A program made the position numbers and the translations under genes. A stretch of DNA of 64,000 nt, from the NCBI GenBank assembly GCA_963716855.1, contig CAVQUV010000026.1, positions 43,880 through 107,879 on the forward strand. Direction: 5' to 3'. This stretch comes from JAGVSZ01 sp963716855. Lineage in GTDB: Bacteria; Pseudomonadota; Gammaproteobacteria; Burkholderiales; SG8-39. Of the stretch, positions 17,636-28,347 are shown piece after piece (positions within the stretch are counted from its first letter, which is position 1; each line of letters begins with the position of its first letter). The notes beneath the pieces were generated by a model that did not search any database, was not told the origin of the DNA, and worked only from the letters and a program-made list of their open reading frames with translations.

Positions 17636-18229
17636 CTATTTCTTGTCGTGGTCCGGCCGCGACACGGCAAGCTCGATGGAGATGGCGGCCAGCTCGGTAT
17701 AGGTCGCCTCGACCCGATCGCCGACCTGAACGAGCTTGAACTGCTCCGCGCTGGGCGCCTTGAGCTCGACCGTCTGCTTCGGGCCCCGCAGCGTGACCGT
17801 TCGCCTGGCTGCGTCCTTCGCGACGACGTCCGCGGCGACGGTCACCCTGCGCGCACCACCGTCCGCGCTGGCTTCCGTCCGTTCGCGCACGCCGGATCCG
17901 CCCTTCCTGATCTCGATCAGCGCGGCCTCGAGGTACCGCATCACGACGAAATCGCCGACCCGCGCCTGGTCGAATCCCCGGACCTCGGGCCCGGCGTAAA
18001 ACGTGACCGCGGTGCCCTTCGCCCCGCGCAGCGTGATCGTGCGCGCCGTCCGATCGAGCGCCTCGACCTTGGCCGTGATGCGCGCGACCTTCGCGACCGC
18101 AGCCTTGCCGTGACCCGACGCCGACGTCGCACCGGCATTCGAAGGGGGCTGCTGGGCAAGCGCGTGGAGCGACGCCATGCCGATCAGCACGGCGGCGACG
18201 GACGCGAGCTTGATTGTCCAGCGCCTCAT
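17636..18229 (-). CDS. exported protein of unknown function
   Basis: A 197-aa protein with a signal peptide (MRRWTIKLASVAAVLIGMASLHALAQQ, cleavage near residue 26). The rest has two similar halves built on the pattern A-x-V-x-x-x-D-x-x-x-R-T-x-T-L-R-G (about residues 52-72 and 137-155). Each half is followed by a GDxV element, suggesting duplicated small beta domains. Its ATG overlaps the stop of the upstream AraC-type gene as ATGA, so expression is probably coupled to that regulator. The function is not recognised; a periplasmic location is inferred. Confidence 0.75.
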   Translation of the reverse strand: MRRWTIKLASVAAVLIGMASLHALAQQPPSNAGATSASGHGKAAVAKVARITAKVEALDRTARTITLRGAKGTAVTFYAGPEVRGFDQARVGDFVVMRYLEAALIEIRKGGSGVRERTEASADGGARRVTVAADVVAKDAARRTVTLRGPKQTVELKAPSAEQFKLVQVGDRVEATYTELAAISIELAVSRPDHDKK

Positions 18230-19267
18230 GTCGCAGCCGCGCCGGTCGGTTCGGCACGACGGAATTCGCTCGGCGACTTCCCGGTCCACCGGCGGAACGC
18301 GCGGTTGAAGCTCGAGGTCTCGGCGAAGCCGAGCAGGTACGCGACCTCGCCGACCGAGTAGTCGGTGCGGCGAACGTACTCCGCCGCGAGCTCGCGCCGC
18401 GTCTCGTCGAGCAGCTTCTCGAAGGACGTCCCCGCCTCCGCGAGCCGCCGATGCAGGGTGCGCGCGCTCAGCCCCACCGCCCGCGCAACGGTCGCCTGGG
18501 TCGGCGTCCCGGCGGGGAAGTAGCCGAGCAGCTCGCGCTTGACCTGTGCGACCACGTCGTCGCGATCGAGCCGGGCGAGATAGTCGGCGACGAGGTTCTC
18601 GCTCGCCAGCGCAACGCCGGGATTCGTCGTGGCGAGCGGCCGCGCGAGATCCTCGCGCCGGCAGAGGAGGCTCGGCTGCGGCGCGCCCCAGACGATCGGC
18701 GCCCGGAACCAGTCCTCGAACCGCTGCGTGTCCGCCGGCGGCTCGCGCCCGACGGTCGCCTCGAGCGGCGCGAACGCGTCGCCGTACGTGATCCGGCAGA
18801 GCTGCAGGATCCCGGCCAGGACCGCGTCCTGACGGGACCAGGGCCGGATGGCCTGCGGGTCCGCGTACATGCACGACGAACCGCAGGCCGCGCGGCTCCT
18901 CCCGGATCTCCGCGCGCCAGAAGTCGGTGAGCACGCGCGTGTAGCGCGCCAGCCTGGTCATCGCGTCGAAGAGCGTCGCGCTCGCAAGCCAGGCGTAGCC
19001 GACTGCGTGCAGCGCGACGCCCCGGACCTGCTGCCCGACGTCCAGACCGAAGCAGGGATCGCCCGTCGCCTCCTCCGCGAGCTCGAACACGCGCTGGATG
19101 ACGCGGTTCGGAATCCGCGTCTCGGGCACGTGGAAAAGCGCCGGATCGCAGCCCGCCCGGCGCAACAGCGCTGCGCCGTCGATGCCGCGCGCCTCCAGCG
19201 CCCGCACCACGTTGATGCCCGGCGAGAGCAGCGCCGTTGCGCGCGCGAGCGAGTTAGAGCGGTTCAT
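18226..19267 (-). pseudogene. AraC-family transcriptional regulator, frame broken by one extra base
   Basis: Two overlapping frames together encode a full AraC regulator of about 346 aa. The N-terminal ligand domain (from ATG 19267, MNRSNSLARATALLSPG) reads to RFVVHV near 18870. The rest resumes in another phase at YADPQAIRPWSRQDAV, with the HTH region LGFAETSSFNRAFRRWTGKSPSEFRR near the C-terminus. Removing one G in CATGTACGCGG near 18868 restores one frame. Both halves look fully conserved, so a sequencing error or a very recent mutation is likely. The stop overlaps the ATG of the exported-protein gene. Confidence 0.8.
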
Positions 19268-19389
19268 CGAACTGCTGGCGTCCCATGTCAAGCGTCTGGC
19301 GTGTCCGGACAGGGGCAGAGGATAGCCGACGACGGTAAGGTTCGTGATTATCCTGCGGACGAAGCGGGCGCGTGCGCCAGGCAATCGCG

Positions 19390-20263
19390 ATGGACACCAA
19401 CGAGTGGGACCCGGAGCGCGTGAGCGCCGAGCTCCGTAGCCACGCCGCCGGCGCACCCTGCGACGACGGCCTCATGTCAGCGCTCGCGGCGCGCGCGCTG
19501 TTCCTCCTCGGCCGCGGCCACGTCGGGCTGCAGCGCGAGTTCGCGTCCTTCTATCCCCGGGTTCGTGGCGCGCGTCGGCACCGACGCGCGTCGGCAGCTC
19601 TTCGAGAGCGTTCGCGAACACGCGCGCAGCGGGCTCCTGCGCAGCGACGTCCTGGTGCATTTTCTGCGCCTCGAAACCGACCGCGAGATCGTCGCCGAAG
19701 CTGCGTTCGACATCGCGCGCATCGGCGTGCCGGCGCCCGGAGGGGCGACGCGCGGGGCCGACTACGTGCTCGAGCTCGTCGTCACCGGCGCGGTGGCAAA
19801 CGCCGGCGCGGCGCTCGGCGGGCTCCTCGCACTCGCCGCCGACGAGGTCAACCGCAAGGTCGAGCTGCTGCGGCCCGCGCTCGAGTTGCCGGACGCCGAC
19901 ACCGCGCTCGCGGAGATGGGGCGTTACGCACGCGCACACGTTCATGTCGCGACCGTCGAGTTCTGGCTCGATTGGATGGACGCGCTGATCGCCGACCTGC
20001 CGGCCGCGCAGCGGGTGTTCGACCGGGCCGCCGAGGCGCTGCTCGCGCAGCGGCAGGCGATCCAGGGCGACGTCGTATTCGACGGCAGCTGGATTGCACC
20101 TTCGCCCGACTCGTCGGGTCACGATTTTTCCGGCGCGCGCGAGCTGCCGCTCGACCGCTTCGCGGCGGCAGTCGTCGCCCCCCGCCTCGCCGCGCTTGCG
20201 GCCGCCGCCCCGTGCTCGGCGAACCTGCGGCGCGCACTCGCGGCGTGGGTGCTCGTCCATTGA
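19390..20263 (+). pseudogene. unknown protein, frame broken by one extra base
   Basis: The first 57 codons (ATG 19390, MDTNEWDPERVSAELRSHA...) end in shadow-like sequence. The coding pattern continues from about 19562 in the next phase (FVARVGTDARRQLFESVREHARSG...) to a stop at 20263. Removing one G from the GGG near 19561 gives a 290-aa protein, mostly alpha-helical, with a conserved-looking core ADEVNRKVELLRPALELPD. No family is recognised. It lies upstream of the DUF2889 gene and may share its transcript. Confidence 0.55.
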
Positions 20264-20284
20264 AGGTCCTGTAGGGACCGGCTG

Positions 20285-20812
20285 ATGAGCACCGACTCGG
20301 CGAAGCGCCGGCGCAGCCATCGGTCCCGTCCGCACGCGGACGACGGCGCAATCCGCCCCGCCCAGGGACCCGTGCGCCAGCTCGTCCACGGACGCCAGGT
20401 GGTGTGCCGCGCCTACCGCCGCGATGACGGTCGCTGGGACATCGAGGGACGCCTCGCGGATGTGAAAACCCGCGACATCCAGCTGGGGGGCATGCACGTC
20501 GCGGCCGGCGAGCCCTACCGTGCGCTCGCGATCACGGTGACGGTGGACCACACTCAGACGATCCGGGACGCGCGCGTCGAGGTTGACGTCAGGACCGCAG
20601 GCCCCGCGGCGGGCGCGCGTGCTGCGGCCGCCTGCGAGACCCTATCCGGACGACGGATCGACGCGCTCTTCGCCGCCGAGACGATGGAGCGCTTCGTGCG
20701 CGCGGCCGACTGCCCCCACCTCGCCGGGCTGCTCGGGGCGGTGATCGCCACGGCGCGCGAGACGGTCCCTTCGCCACAGCCGACCGTCGCCCGCGGCGAC
20801 GCGGACGACTGA
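20285..20812 (+). CDS. DUF2889 family protein
   Basis: A 175-aa protein with the DUF2889 pattern: RQLVHGRQVVCRAYRRDDGRWDIEGRL, then TVTVDHTQTIRDARVEV, C-E-T-L-S-G-R-R-I, and CPHLAGLL. No signal peptide or membrane segment is present. The biochemical function is unknown; the family often lies near other uncharacterised genes in betaproteobacteria. It starts 22 bp after the gene ending at 20263 and converges with ntrC. Confidence 0.85.
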   Translation: MSTDSAKRRRSHRSRPHADDGAIRPAQGPVRQLVHGRQVVCRAYRRDDGRWDIEGRLADVKTRDIQLGGMHVAAGEPYRALAITVTVDHTQTIRDARVEVDVRTAGPAAGARAAAACETLSGRRIDALFAAETMERFVRAADCPHLAGLLGAVIATARETVPSPQPTVARGDADD

Positions 20813-20838
20813 CCGCGGCGCCGCCGGCGTCCGGCCGC

Positions 20839-22253
<1,415 letters not shown>

Positions 22254-22257
<4 letters not shown>

Positions 22258-23339
22258 GCGGCTGCCTTCGTCGCGTCGAGCGGGAACAAGATCCGGAACA
22301 CGGTGCGGCCGGGTGCGCTGTCACATTCGATCGACCCGCCGTGCTGCTGCACGTAGGCCTGGGCGAGCGTGAGCCCGAGCCCGGTGCCGCCCTCCCGTCC
22401 GGACACGAGCGGATAGAACACCCGCTCGCGCAGCTCGGGCGGGATGCCCGGCCCGTCGTCCATCACTTGCAATTCCAGTGCCAGGCGATGCATGCGCCGT
22501 CCGATCGTCACAAACCGGGCGACACGCGTCCTCAGCGTGATGGTTCCGGGCGGGTCGTCGCCCCGTTTGCGCGCGCCGACGATGGCCTGCGCACCGTTGC
22601 GGACCACGTTGAGCACGACCTGGATGAGCTGCTCGCGGTCGGCGTGGATGTCGGGCAGGCTCGCGTCGAAGTCGCGCTCGATCCGCACCCCTTCGGGAAA
22701 CTCGGCGTGGATCAGGCTGCGCACCCGCTCGCACACCTCGTGCACGTTCACCGGACCGACATGGGGCGCCCGGTGCGGCGTCAGGAGGCGGTCCATCAGC
22801 AGCTGGAGCCGATCCGCCTCCTTGATGATCACCTGCGTGTATTCGCGCAGCTCGGGTCGCTCGAGCTCCCGCTCGAGGAGCTGCGCCGAGCCGCGCAGGC
22901 CCCCGAGCGGATTCTTGATCTCGTGGGCGAGATTGCGGATCAGCTCGCGATTGGCGAACGCATGAGTCAGCTCGCGCTCCTCGCGCTCGATGCGTTGGCG
23001 CTGGTCGATGGCGCGGAGCTCGACCACCAGGCGTGCCTTGCGCGGACCGTCCACCGGGGTCACGAGGCAGTTGAGCGCGAGCACCCCGCCACCCTGCCGC
23101 GTAAGGGTGAGCTCCTGGTCCCAGAACCCCCACGCCCGCACGACGGCCTCGCGCAGCTTGGCGGCGAGTGGCTGCGCGTCGGTGAACAGCGTGCAAAAGA
23201 CGTGGCCGGCGAGCGCGCGGCTGCTCGTGGCGAGCAGGTTCTCGGCAGACGGATTTGCGTGGACGACGCGCAAGTCCGCGTCGAGCAGGATGACCGCCGT
23301 GGCGAGGAGTTCGAGCCCGGCGAACGCGGGCGCGTTCAT
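22254..23339 (-). CDS. ntrB: nitrogen regulation sensor histidine kinase NtrB
   Basis: Cytoplasmic kinase/phosphatase for NtrC, normally governed by PII. The 361-aa protein has an N-terminal PAS-type domain (about 1-115), an H box with H139 in NLAHEIKNPLGGLRG, and a C-terminal ATPase with VLNVVRNGAQAIVGA (N box), DDGPGIP and GGTGLGLTLA. No membrane helix is present, as expected for NtrB. It is followed directly by ntrC, with a DUF4124 gene and glnA upstream. Confidence 0.97.
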
Positions 23340-23388
23340 CGGCGCCCCCGCGAGAGGTCGCCGCGCCGGGCGGCGCGGCGGAGCGAAC

Positions 23389-23898
23389 CTACTTGGTGTT
23401 CGACATCTCGCGCTTGAGCGCCGCGACGTTGCGCTCGTGCCGCTCGACCGCGTCCTGGTACGGCTTCAGGCGATCGAGGACGCGCTGGTAGTTCTTCTCG
23501 TCCCCAAGGCGCACCGACTCCTGCTCGGTGAGCTTGGTCTTCGCGTCGAGGAGCCCCTTCTCCTCGGTCGCGAGCTCTTCCTCGAGAATCTTGCGCCGGC
23601 TGTCGTCGCGCGAGCGCTGGGTCTCGCGATCCACCCGCGGGAAGCCGGGCGGCGTCGCGATCGCGGCCTGCGTCCCCGTCGCGCGCGTCGCGGCAGGGGC
23701 AGCGGCCAGCGGATTGCCTGACACGACCGAGACCTCGCGGGTCACCACCTGGCAGGTCTTGCCCTCGGTTTCCTTCTTGATGTTCGTGTAGTGGGCGCGG
23801 CCGTCCGCCTCGGTGCAGCGCCAGACGGTGCCTTGGGCATAGGCGGCCGGCGCGAACGCGAGCGCGGCGGTAGCGGCGAGAAGGGCGGCAGTCCTCAT
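23389..23898 (-). CDS. exported DUF4124 domain protein
   Basis: A 169-aa protein with a signal peptide (MRTAALLAATAALAFAPAAYAQ) and a DUF4124 segment (GTVWRCTEADGRAHYTNIKKET) containing two cysteines about 26 residues apart. A long charged alpha-helical, probably coiled-coil, region (about 95-169, KILEEELATEEKGLLDAKTKL...) follows. The start was taken at ATG 23898; a GTG nine nt upstream is possible. It lies between glnA and ntrB on the same strand. The envelope function is unknown. Confidence 0.85.
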   Translation of the reverse strand: MRTAALLAATAALAFAPAAYAQGTVWRCTEADGRAHYTNIKKETEGKTCQVVTREVSVVSGNPLAAAPAATRATGTQAAIATPPGFPRVDRETQRSRDDSRRKILEEELATEEKGLLDAKTKLTEQESVRLGDEKNYQRVLDRLKPYQDAVERHERNVAALKREMSNTK

Positions 23899-24101
23899 GA
23901 CGATCACCCGAGCAGAGGAGGGAGGTGAAGTCTAGGCCATGACCTGCCTGATTACAAATGACTTTCCCGGGCCCGCCACGCCATAAGTCACGCCCCCGGC
24001 CGAGGCGGATTCGGGGCGAGCGGGTCAGGGTTACGGGAGGGAGCACGGGAAAAAAAGACGGGGGCGCCCGCCCCCGTCCTGCCTGTGAGGCGGCCGACCG
24101 A

Positions 24102-25517
24102 TCAAGAGCTGTAGTACATGTCGAACTCGAGCGGGTGCGTGGTCATGCGGAAGCGCGTGACCTCGTCCATCTTGAGCGCGATGTACGCGTCGATCACGTC
24201 GTTCGAGAAGACCCCGCCGCGGGTCAGGAACTCGCGGTCCTTGTCGAAGTGCTCGAGCGCCATGTCGAGCGACGAGCAGACGTTCGGAACCTTCTTCGCC
24301 TCCTCGGGAGGCAGGTGGTACAGGTCCTTGTCGAACGGGTCGCCCGGGTGGATCTTGTTCTGCACGCCGTCCAGGCCGGCCATCAGCATCGCTGCGAACG
24401 CAAGGTACGGGTTCGTCGTCGGGTCAGGGAAACGGACCTCGACGCGGCGCGCCTTGTCGCTCGAAACGAACGGGATGCGGCATGCGGCCGAGCGATTGCG
24501 CGCAGAGTACGCGAGGTTGATCGGCGCCTCGAAGCCGGGCACCAGGCGCTTGTAGCTGTTGGTGCCGGGGTTGGTGATGGCGTTCAGCGCCTTGGCGTGC
24601 TTGATGATGCCCCCGATGTAGTGCAGCGCGAAGTCGGAGAGGCCCGCGTAGCCGTTCCCGGCGAACAGGTTCTTGCCCTCCTTCCACACCGACTGGTGCA
24701 CGTGCATGCCCGACCCGTTGTCACCCACGATTGGCTTAGGCATGAAGGTCGCCGTCTTGCCGTAGGACGCCGCGGTCATCCACACCGTGTACTTGAGGAT
24801 CTGCATCCAGTCCGCGCGCTTCACCAGCGGCGCGAACATCGTGCCGATCTCATTCTGGCCGGCGGCCGCGACCTCGTGGTGGTGCACCTCGACCTCGACG
24901 CCCTGCTGCTCCAGCGCAAGGCACATCGCATTGCGGATGTCCTGCAGCGTATCGACCGGCGGAACCGGGAAGTACCCGCCCTTGACCGGCGCGCGGTGCG
25001 CCATGTTGCCGCCCTCGTACTCCTCGCCGGACGACCAAGGCGCCTCCTCCGATTTGATCTTCACGGAGCAGCCCGCCATGTCGACGTTCCAAGTGACGCT
25101 ATCGAAGATGAAGAACTCGGGCTCGGGGCCGAAGTACGCGGTGTCGCCGAGGCCGGTGGACTTGAGGTAGGCCTCCGCCTTCTTCGCGATCGAGCGCGGG
25201 TCGCGGTTGTATGGCTTCATGTCCGACGGCTCGATCACGTCGCAGCTGATGTTGAGCACCGGCTCGTCGCTGAACGGATCCATGCGCACCGAAACCGGGT
25301 CGGGCATGAGCAGCATGTCGGACGCCTCGATCCCCTTCCAGCCCGCGATCGACGAGCCGTCGAAAGCGTGGCCGTGTTCGAACTTGTCCAAGGTGAAGTG
25401 CTTGATCGGCACGGTGACGTGCTGCTCCTTGCCTCGCGTGTCCGTGAAGCGCAGGTCGACGAACTTGACCTCCTTCTCCTTGAGCATCTTCATGACATCG
25501 GCCGCGGTCGTGGCCAT
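24102..25517 (-). CDS. glnA: glutamine synthetase type I
   Basis: ATP-dependent ligation of ammonia to glutamate, the entry point of nitrogen assimilation. The 471-aa length is typical of GSI. The beta-Grasp start, the FDGSSIAGW loop, metal and substrate motifs GPEPEFFIFD and VHHHEVAAAGQNEIG, KPIVGDNGSGMHVHQS, and the adenylylation site Y400 in KDLYHLPPEE are intact. ATG 25517 (MATTAADVMKML) has AGGAG 9 nt upstream. The upstream region carries a sigma-54 promoter and paired NtrC sites. Confidence 0.98.
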   Translation of the reverse strand: MATTAADVMKMLKEKEVKFVDLRFTDTRGKEQHVTVPIKHFTLDKFEHGHAFDGSSIAGWKGIEASDMLLMPDPVSVRMDPFSDEPVLNISCDVIEPSDMKPYNRDPRSIAKKAEAYLKSTGLGDTAYFGPEPEFFIFDSVTWNVDMAGCSVKIKSEEAPWSSGEEYEGGNMAHRAPVKGGYFPVPPVDTLQDIRNAMCLALEQQGVEVEVHHHEVAAAGQNEIGTMFAPLVKRADWMQILKYTVWMTAASYGKTATFMPKPIVGDNGSGMHVHQSVWKEGKNLFAGNGYAGLSDFALHYIGGIIKHAKALNAITNPGTNSYKRLVPGFEAPINLAYSARNRSAACRIPFVSSDKARRVEVRFPDPTTNPYLAFAAMLMAGLDGVQNKIHPGDPFDKDLYHLPPEEAKKVPNVCSSLDMALEHFDKDREFLTRGGVFSNDVIDAYIALKMDEVTRFRMTTHPLEFDMYYSS

Positions 25518-25582
25518 CGTTTCTTCTCCTATCGACAATGAATGAACGAACGAATCCCCGAATGGGCAAACGGAGCCCCTAC

Positions 25583-25598
25583 TGCGAGATCCGTGCCA
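25583..25598 (-). promoter_or_regulatory. sigma-54 promoter of glnA
   Basis: On the minus strand TGGCACGGATCTCGCA matches the sigma-54 consensus TGGCACGnnnnTTGCA with a single mismatch and exact GG/GC spacing. It lies 65 bp upstream of the glnA ATG, so transcription would start near 25572. Confidence 0.85.
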
Positions 25599-25661
25599 TG
25601 CACCGAAATGGCGCTAGAGCCTTGTGCCTCAAGGGGTTTAAGATGGCGAGCGATTCTGGAT

Positions 25662-25708
25662 AGCACCATCATAGTGCACAATAGATTATTGTGCACTACT
25701 TCGGTGCA
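25662..25708 (-). promoter_or_regulatory. paired NtrC enhancer sites upstream of glnA
   Basis: Plus-strand coordinates 25692-25708 read TGCAC-N7-GTGCA exactly. Coordinates 25662-25678 read AGCAC-N7-GTGCA. The centres are 30 bp apart, about three helical turns, and roughly 98 and 128 bp upstream of the predicted glnA start. Between them GTGCACAATA and TATTGTGCAC (25674-25696) form a perfect 10-bp inverted repeat around GAT. Confidence 0.8.
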
Positions 25709-25800
25709 ATTCGCGTCGCTGCAGACGACTCGCCTTGGCCAGCCCAGATCAAATAGCTAGACTGATCGAAGCAAAGCGCCTCGCCTTCGGTCTCCAATCA

Positions 25801-26256
25801 ATGCCTACCTTCGACGACATTCTTGCTCGCGCCCGCGAGCGGGCTCGTCAATTGAACGTGCCCTATGCTGGTGCAGTGACCCCGGCCGAGGCCCACGCAA
25901 TACTCGAGCATGATTCCCAGGGCCGCCTTGTCGACGTGCGCACAAGGGCCGAACTCGAATGGGTCGGGCGGCCGCCCGATGCGGTCTTCATCGAGTGGAA
26001 CATCTGGCCGGGCGGGGCGCGAAATCCGGCCTTCGAGCAGGAGCTGATCGCGCGCGTGCCGGACAAGGCCGCGCCCGTCCTCTTCCTGTGCCGAAGCGGC
26101 GGGCGCTCGCACCACGCCGCGCTGGCCGCCCGACAGCTCGGGTACGCCCAGGCCTTCAACATCCTCGAGGGATTCGAGGGCGACAAGGACGCGCGCGGAC
26201 ATCGCGGCACCGTCGGCGGGTGGAAGGTCGCCGGCCTGCCGTGGGTGCAGGGCTGA
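25801..26256 (+). CDS. rhodanese-like sulfurtransferase
   Basis: A 151-aa single-domain rhodanese. The domain spans about residues 25-150, with the active-site cysteine C97 in LFLCRSGGRSHHAA and the family elements GRLVDVRT and AFNILEGFEGD. The ATG at 25801 (MPTFDDILARARERA) was chosen; in-frame extension to TTG 25735 would overlap the regulatory region of glnA. It is divergent from glnA and may share the intergenic control region. The sulfur acceptor is unknown. Confidence 0.9.
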   Translation: MPTFDDILARARERARQLNVPYAGAVTPAEAHAILEHDSQGRLVDVRTRAELEWVGRPPDAVFIEWNIWPGGARNPAFEQELIARVPDKAAPVLFLCRSGGRSHHAALAARQLGYAQAFNILEGFEGDKDARGHRGTVGGWKVAGLPWVQG

Positions 26257-26327
26257 CCTGCGCGCCTGCCGGGCGAACGCGTCCGGGCCACGATGCGGCG
26301 GCGCTCGCCACACGGGGCGCGAGTCCC

Positions 26328-26333
26328 TAGAAT
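26328..26333 (+). promoter_or_regulatory. candidate -10 box (TAGAAT) before the ggt-like gene
   Basis: TAGAAT lies 28 bp upstream of the ATG at 26361, the same hexamer as before folD. No good -35 is seen. Confidence 0.35.
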
Positions 26334-26360
26334 CCGCCGCTTTCCCACCCGGCTCAGGGC

Positions 26361-27959
26361 ATGCTGAACCCAACCCGAGGCACGCGCGGCATGGCGGTCG
26401 CGCCGCATTCGCTCGCGTCGCAATCGGCGCTCGCCGTGCTGCGCGAGGGCGGCAACGCGATCGAGGCGATGGTCGCCGCAGCGGCGACCATCGCGGTCGT
26501 CTACCCGCACATGAACTCGATCGGCGGCGACTCGTTCTGGCTGGTGCACGCGCCGGGGCGCGACGTGCGCGGCATCGACGCCTGCGGCGGGGCCGCGCAG
26601 GCGGCGTCAATCGACTGGTATCGCAGCCGCGGCATCACGGGCTCGATCCCCTTCCGCGGAGGGGTCGCGGCGAATACCGTCGCCGGGACGATCTCGGGTT
26701 GGGCGCTTGCGTACGAAGCCGGTCGCGAGATCGGGGGCCGCCTGCCGCTTTCACGGCTGCTCGCCGACGCCATCCACTACGCGCGGGCGGGGATTCCGGT
26801 CACGCGCAGCCAGCACGTCAACACGACGCAGAAGCGCGGGGAGCTCGAATCGCTGCCCGGGTTCGCCGATGTGTTCCTGCCCGGCGGAGAAGTGCCGGCG
26901 ACCGGTGCCCAGTTCGTACAGCCCAGACTGGGCGCGACGCTCGAGCGGCTCGCGACCACCGGGTTCGACGACTTCTACCGTGGCGATCTTGCGCGCTCAT
27001 TTGCGTCTGAACTCGCCGCGGCCGGATCACCCGTGGCGCTCGCAGATCTCGAGTCGCACCGCGCCCATTGGCGCGCGCCGCTCGTTCTCGAACATTCGCT
27101 CGGGCGCGTCTACAACCTGCCGCCGCCGACCCAGGGCCTGGTCAGCCTGCTCATCCTCGGCCAGCTCGACCGGCTCGGCATCGACCGGCTCGACCCGCTC
27201 GGCGCCGATTACGTTCACCTCTGCGTCGAAGCGGTAAAGCGGGCGTTCATAATCCGCGACCGGCACATCACCGACCCGGCATATATGACAGTCGATCCCG
27301 CGAGCTTCCTCGCACCGAAGGCGATCGACGAGCTCGCCGCGCGAATCGACCGCGACCGCGCGGCCCCGTGGGGCGCCGGAAAAGGCCCCGCCGATACGAT
27401 CTGGATGGGCGTAATCGACGGTGAAGGACGCGCGGTGAGCTTTATCCAGAGCGTCTATCACGAGTTCGGCTCGGGAGTGGTTCTCGGGTCGAGCGGCGTC
27501 TGCTGGCAGAACCGCGGCTGCTCGTTCAGCCTGAACGCGAACGCGCTCAACGCGCTCGAGCCGCGCCGCAAGCCGTTCCACACGCTCAATCCGGCGATGG
27601 CGCTGCTCAAAGACGGTCGCACGATGGTGTACGGAAACATGGGCGGCGACGGCCAGCCGCAGACGCAAAGCGCGGTGTTCACGCGCACGCTCGTGCACGG
27701 CATGAATCCCGCCGCGGCGATCGCGGCACCGCGCTGGCTGCTCGGGCGCACCTGGGGCCAGACGACCGAGACCCTGAAGGTCGAGGGTCGCTTCGCGCCG
27801 GACGTTGTCGCGGAGCTGCGCCGACGGGGACACGAAGTCGACGTGTTTCAGGACTTCGACGAGACGATGGGCCACGCCGGTTGCGCGATCCGCCATCCCG
27901 ACGGCACCTTCGAAGGGGGCTCGGACCCGCGCTCCGACGGCGCGGTCGCGGCTTATTAG
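26361..27959 (+). CDS. gamma-glutamyltransferase family protein
   Basis: An Ntn-hydrolase of the gamma-glutamyltransferase/cephalosporin acylase family, 532 aa, made as one chain that self-cleaves before a threonine. The N-terminal TRGTRGMAVAPHSLASQSALAVLREGGNA and NSIGGDSFWLVH are typical. The likely cleavage and nucleophile threonine is in GPADTIWMGVID, followed by FGSGVVLGSSGVCWQNRG and NMGGDGQPQTQ. It lacks an obvious signal peptide, like YwrD-type cytoplasmic members, so glutathione may not be its substrate. Stand-alone gene after the rhodanese. Confidence 0.88.
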   Translation: MLNPTRGTRGMAVAPHSLASQSALAVLREGGNAIEAMVAAAATIAVVYPHMNSIGGDSFWLVHAPGRDVRGIDACGGAAQAASIDWYRSRGITGSIPFRGGVAANTVAGTISGWALAYEAGREIGGRLPLSRLLADAIHYARAGIPVTRSQHVNTTQKRGELESLPGFADVFLPGGEVPATGAQFVQPRLGATLERLATTGFDDFYRGDLARSFASELAAAGSPVALADLESHRAHWRAPLVLEHSLGRVYNLPPPTQGLVSLLILGQLDRLGIDRLDPLGADYVHLCVEAVKRAFIIRDRHITDPAYMTVDPASFLAPKAIDELAARIDRDRAAPWGAGKGPADTIWMGVIDGEGRAVSFIQSVYHEFGSGVVLGSSGVCWQNRGCSFSLNANALNALEPRRKPFHTLNPAMALLKDGRTMVYGNMGGDGQPQTQSAVFTRTLVHGMNPAAAIAAPRWLLGRTWGQTTETLKVEGRFAPDVVAELRRRGHEVDVFQDFDETMGHAGCAIRHPDGTFEGGSDPRSDGAVAAY

Positions 27960-27972
27960 GCCTCTCCCCTAG

Positions 27973-28007
27973 CCCCGCTCCTACCGGCTATCGCCGTGGG
28001 AGCGGGG
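27973..28007 (+). terminator. hairpin between convergent genes
   Basis: CCCCGCTCC and GGAGCGGGG pair perfectly, and the stem extends through TAC/GTG to about 12 bp with an 11-nt loop. It lies 14 bp after the ggt-like stop and 35 bp after the stop of the convergent GNAT gene. There is no T-run; it may serve both directions. Confidence 0.5.
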
Positions 28008-28041
28008 AACGTCGTGTGCTTCTTGCTAACGCGAGCGCACG

Positions 28042-28347
28042 CTAGACCAGGCATCCCTCCGCCAGGAGGTCGTGAGTCTCCTTGTGCCGCCGCATGTAGG
28101 CGCGCACGTACGAGCACGCGGGCGCGACCTTGAGCCCGTTCGCACGCGCATAATCGAGCGCGCCGCGCACGACCTGACCCGCAAATCCCTGCCCGTCGAG
28201 CTTGCGCGGCACTTCGGTGTGCACGAGCCGCATCACGTCGCCCGCCAGCCGGTAGTCGGCGCGGCAGAGCCCGCCCTCGACGACCGCCTCGAAGCGACTC
28301 GCGGCGACGTTGTGGACCACCGTGACTACAAGCCGCGCGGTACTCAC
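28042..28347 (-). CDS. small GNAT-like N-acetyltransferase (YjdJ/NATD1 type)
   Basis: A 101-aa protein resembling the short GCN5-related acetyltransferases of the NATD1/COG2388 group: HNVAASRFEAVVEGGLCRADYRL, then MRLVHTEVPRKLDGQGFAGQVVRGALDYARANGLKV, which includes the acetyl-CoA loop, and a C-terminal CSYVRAYMRRH. The start is GTG 28347, overlapping the uppP stop as GTGA. The substrate is unknown. Probably co-expressed with uppP. Confidence 0.85.
   Translation of the reverse strand: MSTARLVVTVVHNVAASRFEAVVEGGLCRADYRLAGDVMRLVHTEVPRKLDGQGFAGQVVRGALDYARANGLKVAPACSYVRAYMRRHKETHDLLAEGCLV

Noticed and set aside
23958..25541. 527-aa plus-strand open frame
   Set aside because: Antisense to glnA, arginine-rich, no family features.
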